Assembly (NCBI GenBank): GCA_027575765.1
Contig: JANBPT010000709.1
Span: 1 to 25,375, forward strand
Origin: Tieghemiomyces parasiticus
Taxonomy: Eukaryota > Kickxellomycota > Dimargaritomycetes > Dimargaritales > Dimargaritaceae
Direction of reading: 5' to 3'
Length of the DNA: 25,375 nt
Shown here: one piece after another, positions 8,148 through 17,367 of the stretch
Position numbering within the stretch: position 1 is the first letter of the stretch
Layout: every line of letters begins with the position of its first letter
Program-made: the position numbers and the translations under genes
Notes under the pieces: model-generated
What the model was told of the DNA's origin: nothing
Databases searched by the model: none
Seen by the model: only the letters and a program-made list of their open reading frames with translations

Positions 8148-11100
8148 ATGTTATCGGCACCGCTCCCTCTCCCAACAAGTAAGAGTCCTTTTATGATTAC
8201 CACGTTGAATGCCCGTGCCTAGCATTCACCCGCGTGGCTGACCCCCCTCCCACCACCATTCAGCTAACCGTGGCTTGCTCTGCAATGGCCGGCTACGTCA
8301 GTAAGACCCGCCAGGCTATGCATGCCCATCCCGCTTGTTCCACCTTAACCTGACTTCTCGGCCATCTGACCTCGGGCTGTTCGTCGCCTGCCAATCTCAA
8401 TTCTTTAGGTTGACGTCTACGATTCCCTTTACTTCTCCAACTGTGGTCCATACTGAGCCGCCCATGGCTCCCCATGATGTTCCCGATTGGACCCCAAAGC
8501 AGTCGGGCGATATGCAACGGCAGTTGACGCCGTATACGGCACCCTCAGGCGCCGGCGGGACCCATTCCGAGGACCTGCCCCCGATCCTCTCCCTGGCCGA
8601 CCGCTCCCCTGCACTCCTAGGCAAACTCCCTGGGACTAAGCGCCCGGCCGCTACCTTCAATACCGCCGCGGGGCCTACGGGCGTCTCATCGCCGTACAAG
8701 CGGCCTCGGACGACGCGTACGGCCACCAAGGGTGATTTTACCCCCACCCGGCTTTCCCTAGGCCTCTCCCCCATGCCTTTGTCGTCCGTCAGTGCGTCGC
8801 AACAGCCCAGCGTGCGGACCAGCCGAGCCGGGTCGCCAGGCTGGTCGCTAGTGAGCAATTCACCCACCGGCATGCGCACACCAACCACCCAGTCGCCCCG
8901 CCTGTATTCTACGCCACCTGTAAGGCATGTCGTCTACCCATGGACGACCGGTCGGGCCCCACGCTTTGATATACAGAAGGCTCGGGATCGGTTCCCAGCG
9001 CAAGATTTTGCGGCCTGGGCCAAGGGGCTGCGCGAACAGGCGACTCAGGTCATGTTGCCGGCCAAGCGGAGGCTACCGTCACCCTCAAAGCTATCATCAA
9101 GTACACCTGCATCCGTCACTTCATCGCGGAGACCCGAACCTGCCCCATTCCAGCCCGTCCCGACGGCACCTGCCCAACCTACGACACCATCGCCAGCCGG
9201 GACCCGGTCCCCAACCGCGACACTGCCGTCTATCCAGCCGGTGGACACTGCTACCAGCGTCAGCACCAGCCCCTCGCCACCCCGGCTGACCGCCCCGGCC
9301 GCCGATGATGTGAATTGTTTAGACAGTGATTCGGAGCAAGACGGGTCCAGCTACGAGGAAGACGAATACGTAGAATATCACGGTAGCGATAGACAGGAGT
9401 TTGAGGGCGAGTCCGAGGCCGAGCTACGTGATAACCGACACCGATCAGTCGAGCCGGTTGCTACTGAGATGCCGCACGAAGGGTTCTCCGACGGCGACTA
9501 TTCGAGCCCTAGGCCTCATGATGACGATAGAGAGCCTGAATCGGGTGACGAGGCCGCCAGCCTGCATAGCTACGACTACGTCAGCCAGGATGGGGACGAA
9601 CCCTCCTCAGAACGCCCCATGCCGCACGATGACCCAACGGCTGGTCTCCCTTGGCAGCCACCCCATCCTGAGTTCCGCACCGACGAGGAATCCGCCCGTG
9701 CCACCGATATAGAAGTCATATCGCTCGCCAGCAGCGACACCGAGGACGGCAAGGACGTCTCTTCCCCTTTGTACAGCGACCGCACGGAGTCAGACCGTGG
9801 CCGGGATGACATTTCGACTTCAGACCACTCTGACACGGACGACAGGGGTGCTGGTCACCTTCTAGCCTCGCTAATAACGACCAGCACCCAGGAAGACCTG
9901 GAGAGGTCACCTTCGGAGGGTAGCGACGTCACAGATGAGGAGGGTCCCGACTCGAGCTCCGATCGGGAGATGGAGGGCTCACCGCCGCGCTCGCACCGGC
10001 ACTCGTCCGGCAGTAGTTCGGACGCCAGAGCGTATTTACTTGACCCCTTGAACAGCAGTGTGGCCACCGATGTCGTCGTCGAGTACGCGGCCGCCTCGTT
10101 TTTCGATACTGACCCACTCCCATTGGAAGCCGGCTCCGTATCACCAGCGTCGTCTAAAGGCCCCCTGGCTTCATCTGAGGGGAACGCGCAGAAAGCCGGG
10201 CATAGCGAGACCGGCGAGGAAATCGGTGGGTCGAGGTCCTACGATGGCAACGGGTCGGAAGTAGGGTTGGATCGGATCGACCGGTCGGTATCCCCTGTCA
10301 GCCCGACGGACGAACCTGCGCAGACTACGGCTGGGATAATCGCCAGGACCACACGACCGACATCACCGTCGTGGGTCCCCCCCACGCCAACGGGCTTTGG
10401 TTGGGGCTGGGGCTCGACCGCCACCGACTCCTGGGCCAAGGAAGTGAGTACATTCTATGATACGCCAATCGCCCACCGTCCATCGGACACTGGTGATCAC
10501 GGCGAGGCCACCGACGCCGCCGGGGTGGTCGGGCCCGTCTCTGCCGACGCATCAATGTCACCGCTGGTTGATGATAAGCCTCCGGTTGCACCCGCCTCGG
10601 TCAAGAGCCCGTCAATGAGCCACTCTAGTTCAATCCACAGGCCAGGGGTCAACATTCCTGTCCTGACGGTCGAATCCGCCCAAGGCTCTGAGCCTGTGCC
10701 GGCGGAATCCCTTACTACCCCCCGAGCACTCCGTTCCCGGCGGAATTCCATTGAGTCGCTCGCGTCCACCTCCTCCCAACTCTCCTGCCAATGTGCATGG
10801 TCGCCCGGCCACCAGCCGTCGCCGCATACCACGTCACCCTACTTTCTCCGGTCACGCTGCCCTTCTAAACACTGCGTCCGGCGATCGGACGCCTCCCCGG
10901 GCACGGCCGGACCGACCGGGGAACTGGTACCCCTCGCCTCACCACGGTCCCCAGCGCAAGTTGAGGTATCCGAAAGCCTGTTTGAGAGCCCCAGTAATAA
11001 CTTGGCGTTGCGTCGACGTCGTCGGTCTGTCGGTCCTGAAACGCTACTTCCCGACAATGCTGTGGTTTCCGGGGTTCCTACAGCCGCCTCTGCCGTGGAG

Positions 11101-11580
11101 GGCAGCCCGAATGCGGAAGCCACCCCCGTCGTGCCATTTCCAAGTCTCGCCTCCACCGCCTTACCCCGGGGCAAGCGGTCTGCCGACCCCCTACCATCGG
11201 CTCAGTCTGCCGCCCGACCTCACCCACGCCGCCACCGAGCCTCCCTAGCCGACCCGTCGGACAGACCGGCTCTACCCCACCCGCGGCGGCGTCGCACCCT
11301 TGACTCCGTGATACCATCACCCGCCACTGATTCTTCCCAGCTGACCCCGCTCTCGCCGCCGATCACATACACTTTGCGTAACCGCCAGGTCCCAGCGACA
11401 CCATCACCCTCCAACCGCCCTCCGCCGCAGTCTTCCCAAAATAAGGCGGATGGGACTCCAGAGCGGCCGCCACGGTCTAAGCGGAAACTTTCCTTTGACG
11501 AGCCGCCCATGCCAACCCAATCGGACACCGACGAGGCTGACACCATCGCATCGCGGCTTCGCAAGCGACCCGCCCCGTAG
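8148..11580 (+). CDS. Large disordered nuclear-type protein with SUMO-interaction-like motifs
   Basis: Proposed exons 8148-8178, 8264-8300, 8409-11580 (introns of 85 and 108 nt with GTAAG donors and CTGAC branch-like sites) give 1079 aa; phases fit. A start at the internal ATG 8464 is the alternative. The protein is almost wholly low-complexity: Ser/Pro/Thr/Arg-rich, many SP/TP sites, an acidic middle (about 320-570) and a basic C-terminal third. Two motifs look like SUMO-interaction motifs followed by acidic/Ser residues: DVNCLDSDSE (323-332) and EVISLASSDTED (458-469). Basic clusters suited to nuclear import include KRR (242-244), RSRR (798-801) and RSKRK near the end. An LRxR motif recurs at about 797, 836, 890, 1012 and 1073, twice as an aromatic-x-LRxR form (SPYFLRSR, ITYTLRNR). 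A short Gly/Trp segment GFGWGWG lies at 685-691. No catalytic domain is visible and I recognise no family; a chromatin or SUMO-pathway scaffold is an inference. Confidence 0.65.
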
Positions 11581-12708
11581 TGTGTAAGGTGATTATTATT
11601 GAGGGGGGGGGGTTTAAGTCACCTGTAGATTAATCGGAGGGTATGAGCCTTTTGTGTAATCTCAAGGGGGCTGTACAAGGCAGTAAAATAATAGCAATTT
11701 TTATAATGTGGCGGTGGCGGGGAGGGTCCCACCATCTCCGCACCCGCAGGGCTCGTCGGATACACGATGCCTCGGTAGCACAAGGAGGATCAACCCACAC
11801 ACACCCATGCATGAGGATAGAGGGGGCAGCCGCTCTCGACCACATCTTTTCCTTCTCTTCTCTCCCATACGGGCCCATTACCGTCCTCATCATCTACCGA
11901 GTCGAGACCCATCTTCTTGCTTGCACACTCCCTCATATTCAGCTTCCCCAAATCATACCTACGTAATAAACGAATCCCCGTATTCAACACCATAATAGAG
12001 GAAGGTGTGGCAGTTTGTTTTGATACATTGTGGCACAAGTAGCGTGTCGACGCACCGATTGGTTGCATTGCTGGGGTTGTACGCAGGTTCATCCTTTGTG
12101 GCGTCGATTTCGACAGCCACCAGCAACCACCAACTGCTAGTGCCCTTTCCCTTCTCTCTCTCTCCTCCCTACTCCTCACCTCACCACCCACTCCCCATCG
12201 GTACAGGCACCTCTGGACACCCGCATCTCCCAACATGGTCAGGGTGACCGAGGTTTTCAATGAGGGCCGCATGAACAGGCCGTAGTTTATTATTAAAATA
12301 ATAGTAACCCTGTCCTTAGTTCGAGTAAGTATGGTCGATTGGCTCTACGACGTGCAATGTGTATTAGTTACCGCTTCAGACCGTCGTAGTGCGTCAGAAG
12401 AGGGTTTGAGGGTGATGGCATTCTTTACGTGCGTTTTGCCTGTAGCCAAGGTCTACGATCAATGGTAGCGAGTGGCAGCATGCCTTGTCCTACCTTTCCT
12501 CACCCCTTTCCCCGATCAGGCCAATTCTGCCCACTATAAAAAGGGTGATACCTGCCGGGACACCTTTCCTCTACATCGTTATCTTCCTCCTGAGCCCGAC
12601 GAGACGCTTTTCCCCCTCGATCCTGGTTTGGCCCGCCGCCCCTACTATCCTGCTCGAGCATTACCCTTGTCAAAGCCCTCGTGCCCTTGTTGCCTTCCTC
12701 CACTCAAG
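11581..12708. other. Intergenic region
   Basis: About 1.1 kb without a supported gene. It starts with an AT-rich stretch and a G-run (about 11600-11609) that probably includes the 3' end of the preceding gene. A pyrimidine-rich tract (about 12140-12230) leads to an ATG at 12235 that opens only 16 codons; this looks like a 5' leader but no continuing exon is evident. The promoter of the 12709 gene lies at the right end. Confidence 0.5.
12535..12542 (+). promoter_or_regulatory. TATA box of the small secreted gene
   Basis: TATAAAAA followed by a pyrimidine-rich leader and the ATG at 12709 about 170 bases downstream; a typical fungal strong-promoter layout. Confidence 0.6.
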
Positions 12709-12894
12709 ATGCGCCTCGTCCTTGTTGCCACCGTTCTGGCCTTGGTCAACGTCCCTTTTGCCTTGGCCGCCAGATATCATCCCCAGCCGCCTGGTCGGGG
12801 CGGTGTCGGGAATGGGCCGGTTATATTTCAAGTGGCGGATGCTACCATTAGGGGATGTATAAACAGAGGGCAGTGGAGAAACAATGCTTGCTGA
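12709..12894 (+). CDS. Very small secreted peptide, possibly truncated
   Basis: 61 aa from ATG 12709 to TGA 12892. MRLVLVATVLALVNVPFALAA is a textbook signal peptide, likely cut after an AxA-type site near residue 21, leaving about 40 residues that are Gly/Pro-rich at first and carry two cysteines (RGC, NNAC). The gene has its own TATA box and pyrimidine-rich leader. After the TGA the same frame stays open for 22 codons (VTCENLMDRM and so on) up to a GGTAAGTAAG donor-like site at 12955, so the TGA could be a recent truncation of a longer secreted protein. Family unknown. The N-terminal signal is the strong part of the call; the exact end is not. Confidence 0.55.
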   Translation: MRLVLVATVLALVNVPFALAARYHPQPPGRGGVGNGPVIFQVADATIRGCINRGQWRNNAC

Positions 12895-14112
12895 GTCACA
12901 TGTGAGAATCTTATGGACAGGATGGTCGATCAATTCGGTGACGTCTTTCCTAATGGTAAGTAAGCACCACGCCCTGATGGCACTCCATTGGCGGCGATCA
13001 ATCATGCCTAGTGGATACCATGCAGTAACGCTCGATATTGGCAAAGGTGATATCCGTGGCAGCTCCGACTTGTCCGATACGCGATGCCCTCTCCCAGAAC
13101 ACCAACGGCCATTTGGCAGCTACCGAACCTCCCCACTAAACGGCATGCTTGTACTGCCCCTTTGCTATCTATTCCCTACATCATCATAGGCATGGAGATC
13201 AATGAATACATGGATTCTGTTAACTGGCCTTAATAACCAGGGACGGCCCCATCGCTCTCCCCCCAAGCAAGTCGTGCAGAAAATAAGTTCACGGTGCACC
13301 CGACTGTAACCTTTCCGCCAACCTACACTCGGACAGATTCCCTATTCATGAACATTCGTCCGACCCAACCGCGCAGGAAGAAGTCGTGACGGGCTGCCCC
13401 CCCCACCGATGGATCAAACCCATACTCTTCGCTACCTCTCTCTTTGTTATCTTCTTATAGCCAACCTTCCCCACCACGCACCGGTCTGGCCCAAATAAAG
13501 CCCTGTTTTGCCTTGCATATATCCCTCGGACCCTGTAGGGCTCTAGACCCTACTCGGCCGCTTCGGTTACACCTCGGCTTGTTGAGCCCCGACGCATGCC
13601 CTAGAGTCCATGCTGCGACGGTAGCCAGAGACTACATACCGCGGCACCTGACCCCCACCTCCTTCTTTTTTCTATACCTGCTTCCCTTGATATGTGGAGT
13701 CTTTGCGAAATAAAAGCCTCTTTGGCTGCTCCCGCTGCGAGGATACCAAACAACTTGCTGACCACAAGTGCGGCTTCATTGGCGGGGCTCAGCAACTTCA
13801 CAATGGCCTCGCAGATTTGTACTCCTTGAATGGGAAAACAGGGCGGAGTTCGAAAGTCCCGTCTGTCATGTGGACTGGCATGTGCGGCCTGCGGGTAACC
13901 TAAACTGGACTCGCTGGTTGTGGTCGGCCCAAACGTGGGCCGACCCAGCGCTTCCCACTGCTACGATTTTGACGGCCTTGCTTCTCGTTTGTTGGCCCTT
14001 CTGGCTGCCGACCCTTTCCGTTGTTGACCGCAATTAGACATCTTCTCGCGACTCTCCTATCGGCTCCCCTCTTTACCCCTCCCGGTATCCTCCGAAGCTA
14101 CTTCTATCCGGC
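12895..14112. other. Intergenic region before ORC1
   Basis: About 1.2 kb. I looked for exons of the missing Orc1 N-terminus and found none: open frames are short, on both strands, and show no BAH-like sequence. It holds two hairpins, GTAGGG/CCCTAC (13535-13553) and the 9-bp one at 13922-13945. A frame at about 13694-13903 is Cys-containing but has no support. Confidence 0.5.
13922..13945. repeat. Perfect 9-bp hairpin
   Basis: GGTCGGCCC (13922-13930) and GGGCCGACC (13937-13945) around the loop AAACGT: the strongest short perfect stem in the window, about 170 bases before the ORC1 start. It could be a dyad protein-binding site or fold in the ORC1 leader. Confidence 0.6.
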
Positions 14113-16488
14113 ATGGTCGACCACAAGCAGGCCCTGCAACAGGCCCGCGAGAATCTCCACGTGTCCGCTGTACCAGACAGTCTCCCCGGCCGCGAGAGTG
14201 AATTCCAAGAGATCCTAGGGCATTTGGAAACGGCCCTACGTGATGCGACCGGTACCTGTATCTGTACGTTCCATTCGTCCGCAAAGTCCAGCAAGTTAAC
14301 TGTGTGTGCGTGTGGGGGGAGACCAACGTTTGCGGATTGTCCTAAGGCGGCCTTTGAGATTGCTAATTCGTCCCTAGCTGCCAAACCCCGGCCATCGTTC
14401 TTCATCACCCGCATCAGATATTTCGGGGGTCCCCGGTACGGGCAAAACGGCCACCGTCCGCGAGATTATCCGCCACTTGAGCCAGCAGGCTACTGCCCAC
14501 GTAAGTGTCGAGGCCTACGTCATCTATTATTGCTTAGCCTTGGTACCTGCGCGACCTGACCCCAGCTGAACACGCATGTCGAATGTAACGAACTGGTTTA
14601 TTAACCCCATATTGTTTCGCCTCTTGGTTGGTTTATCATCCGCCACCTTAGCGCGGCCCGGCCTTTCGGTTTGTTGAGATCAACGGTATGAAGTTGACTG
14701 AGCCCGCTCAGGCCTATTCGATCCTATACCAGTTCCTCAGCGGTGATAAAGTAACTCCTAAACATGCCGCAGACCTTCTGGAACAGCGTTTCCGGGACCC
14801 AAACGACGACCCCCAACCCTGGTAAGCAGTTCGAGTTGACGGCACGGGAATTTCACCCCTCCAGGCTAGCAAGGCAGTAACCGTCTTTGGTAAGGGATAC
14901 TTAACCATCCACGCTCTTCTTATTTTTGTCGCCTCCACCCGATCCCACCACTTTCTTCGTCTGCGCCTTTCTCCCCAGTGTCGTCCTCATGGACGAACTC
15001 GATTTGCTCGTCACGCGCAAACAGACTATCATGTACAATTTTTTCGAATGGCCCAATCGGGCCCACTCCCGGCTGATCGTGGTGGCTATCGCCAACACCA
15101 TGGACCTACCAGAGCGGGTACTCACCAACAAGGTATCCAGTCGACTGGGTAAGACCATAGGAGCCCGGGCCGCTGCCGTGGCTGTTTCTAAGGAGTATCA
15201 CCTCCCCTCCCTGCCCCATTAATAGCGCGGCGGGTCCTGGTTGTCAGCGTTTGTCGTGACGATTTTCCAGATAGCCAGCCGGCATCACCGCCTTTTCTCT
15301 ACTAAGCGCCCGTGTCCCTTCAACCAACCTTGTTCACACCACGCCGGTTATCCTCCATACCCCAGGTCTGACCCGCATTAATTTCCAGCCCTACACCCAT
15401 CAGCAGCTCTATAGTATTGTAGCATCCCGTCTCCGAGGCCTTGCGGCCTTCGACAGCGATGCCATCGAACTCTGTGCCCGTAAAGTGAGCTCCGTCTCGG
15501 GTGACGCACGTCGAGCCCTGGACATCTGCCGGTAGGTGTGGCACGGAATCTGCAGCCGCAGAAGGTCTGCTATGGACGACAGCCACCCGGCTTAGCCCAT
15601 GCCTCACCCCAGCCTCTCCCTCCGCAGCTTCCCCGCTGACCCTCTATCTTCCCTTTCCCGCCCGCCCGCCCGCCCGCCCGCCCACGGTCTTCCGCCGTCC
15701 CATTTCTTTCCATAACTTGTCCAACTGTAGACGTGCCATCGAAGTGGTGGAGGAACGCCAGGTTCAAGCCCTAGCGACCACAAAGGGACCGTCGGTAGAC
15801 GGCCAGGTTACCATGGCAGTCATTGACGCGGTAGTCAAGGAGATGACCTCGTCGGGAACCATCCTTTTTGTCCGCAATTCATCCACTCACCAAAAACTGC
15901 TACTGGTGTCGGTGCGGAACCAGTTACAAAAAATTGGTCTCCCTGAAACAACTTTCCAAGAGGTGAGTACCCCCCACTCCTCACCTTTCCCCCGCTCTTG
16001 TGGGGTAGCTTGTGAGACTGTCTAGGGATATTAGCCCCCCCCCTCCCTGTGCTGCACTAGCGAACGAACTTGCAGTCGCTTTTGTTCCTAATGTCTATTC
16101 ACAGCGGCCCACCCTCTTACGCTTGCGACGTGGTATCAGCATAAAACACGTGGCGAGATGGCTGATAATAACCCCTACCCCACGACACTTCCATTGTGCT
16201 CCGCATTATATATATATATATATATATACATTCCTTCCCGCCCTTCGACTACGATTCACGGTCGTGCAGGTCGCCCACCACCATATCCAGTTATGCCGAC
16301 TACATAACATCGAGACGCCAACCGTGTCCACTATACTTGCTCTGTGTACTTCGTTGGGCGCCGCTCGCTGTCTCCTGGTAGACTCCAGCCGCTATGGGGT
16401 GCACCAGAAAGTTCGCCTCAATATTTCCGACAGCGACCTAGTCGCCGCCCTTAAGCCAGATCCGTTCTTCAGAGCCTTTGTCGCGTAA
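14113..16488 (+). CDS. ORC1: Origin recognition complex subunit 1, AAA+ and winged-helix part
   Basis: Seven exons: 14113-14263, 14418-14500, 14652-14821, 14979-15148, 15366-15531, 15731-15962, 16270-16488; all junctions GT-AG and phase-consistent, 396 aa. Orc1 is the ATP-binding subunit of the origin recognition complex and loads MCM with Cdc6. Visible: [14 protein letters not shown] entry motif (15-28), Walker A GVPGTGKT (54-61), the [10 protein letters not shown] segment, Walker B LMDELD (138-143), sensor-1 [11 protein letters not shown] with VSSRLG, the [14 protein letters not shown] sensor-2 region, and a C-terminal winged-helix region to FRAFVA. The NGMKLTEP and NTMDLPER sequences fit Orc1 rather than Cdc6. 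Fungal and animal Orc1 are usually about 850-900 aa with an N-terminal BAH domain; here the ATG (context GGCATGG) sits only about ten residues before the AAA+ domain and no upstream BAH exon is seen. Introns 5 and 6 hold simple repeats. Confidence 0.93.
15657..15683. repeat. (CCCG)n tetranucleotide repeat in ORC1 intron 5
   Basis: Six CCCG units plus CCC, within the intron between 15531 and 15731. Confidence 0.9.
16207..16228. repeat. (TA)11 microsatellite in ORC1 intron 6
   Basis: Eleven TA units in the longest ORC1 intron (15963-16269, 307 nt), shortly before its acceptor. Confidence 0.9.
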
Positions 16489-16804
16489 ATAAAAAATGCT
16501 TCGTTGAATTGCGGGAGTGGGTCTGGGACAAACTGCCCCGGAAGATGAAATGCTATTAACCAGGTTGCATCCGCCAATGACGGTCTAGGCTTCAATACAG
16601 TGGCTGCAAACTAACGAGGTATAGGACAACAAATCCAAAAAAAATATACTGTAGACAGCCCATTAGTCAATGGAAAGTGTAGAATAAATCGAAATCTAGA
16701 AAAAATAAGAAAATAAACAAAAAAAACGCGCAGTTTAGAGGTGACGATTCTTTTAACAAATTATATATTATATATTGTATATTGGAAACTAATTGTCATC
16801 AGCG
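16489..16804. other. AT-rich spacer between ORC1 and tRNA-Asn
   Basis: Contains A-rich stretches (16637-16725) likely to include the ORC1 3' end, and a TATA-rich block (about 16762-16783) 20-40 bases before the tRNA. An upstream TATA element is known to help Pol III transcription of tRNA genes in some fungi, so this may be functional. Confidence 0.5.
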
Positions 16805-16878
16805 GCTTCTGTGGCGCAATCGGCTAGCGCGTCTGACTGTTAATCAGGAGGTTGGTGGTTCAAGCCCACCCAGGAGCG
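16805..16878 (+). tRNA. tRNA-Asn (anticodon GTT)
   Basis: 74 bases, no intron. The acceptor stem GCTTCTG pairs with CAGGAGC (one G-T), discriminator G. D arm GCGC/GCGC; anticodon stem TCTGA/TCAGG with loop CTGTTAA, so GTT reads Asn codons AAC/AAT; T arm GGTGG/CCACC with loop TTCAAGC. Internal A and B boxes are intact. A T5 run follows (16885-16889). Confidence 0.97.
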
Positions 16879-16884
16879 GTTTAA

Positions 16885-16889
16885 TTTTT
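16885..16889 (+). terminator. Pol III terminator of tRNA-Asn
   Basis: TTTTT seven bases after the tRNA end; a further T6 run follows at 16895-16900. Confidence 0.75.
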
Positions 16890-17216
16890 GTATATTTTTT
16901 GGCGACAGTGAGGAGGATGGGTGCCCCTTTATTCTATTGTGTGACTCTGCAGGGACTTTACTGGGTCGCTAGCCTGTCGATTGTCGTGTCGGACTTTCAC
17001 CGGACTGTCCTAGGTTTTACCCACTGGCTGGCCAGCGGAGAAAGGCCCTCCCTTGCACTTGGTAGTTCATGTTCTCGACTGACCTCATCTCGTTGCCATC
17101 CAGCTGTACCATATACTCTTCTGTACTAACTCGAGTGACATTGTTCGCCAACTTTCCGGTGCCACCAGCGCCTGTTTCATCCCACTCTACACTTCTAGCC
17201 AACTCTTACCCTGCAC

Positions 17217-17222
17217 TATACA
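17217..17222 (+). promoter_or_regulatory. Possible TATA element
   Basis: TATACA about 150 bases before the ATG at 17368, followed by a pyrimidine-rich leader. Weak match to a TATA box, but the spacing agrees with the other genes here. Confidence 0.3.
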
Positions 17223-17367
17223 AGCGACCAAAAACGAGCTCCCTCCCCCCGTTTTATTCTGACCTTACCTATTCCTTGTTTTCTACAACGCGCACTGTCT
17301 ACAGGACCTTCTCCCTCTCTACATACACTTTTGCTTCGCCGTATTGACCCTCCCCTCCATCGGCACC

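Noticed and set aside
11790..12272. 160-codon minus-strand frame
   Set aside because: No domain, low-complexity Glu/Arg run from CT-rich DNA on the other strand, and no signal of splicing or start context.
12884..13189. 101-codon plus frame after the small secreted gene
   Set aside because: Out of frame with the signal-peptide gene, no domain and mixed codon use.
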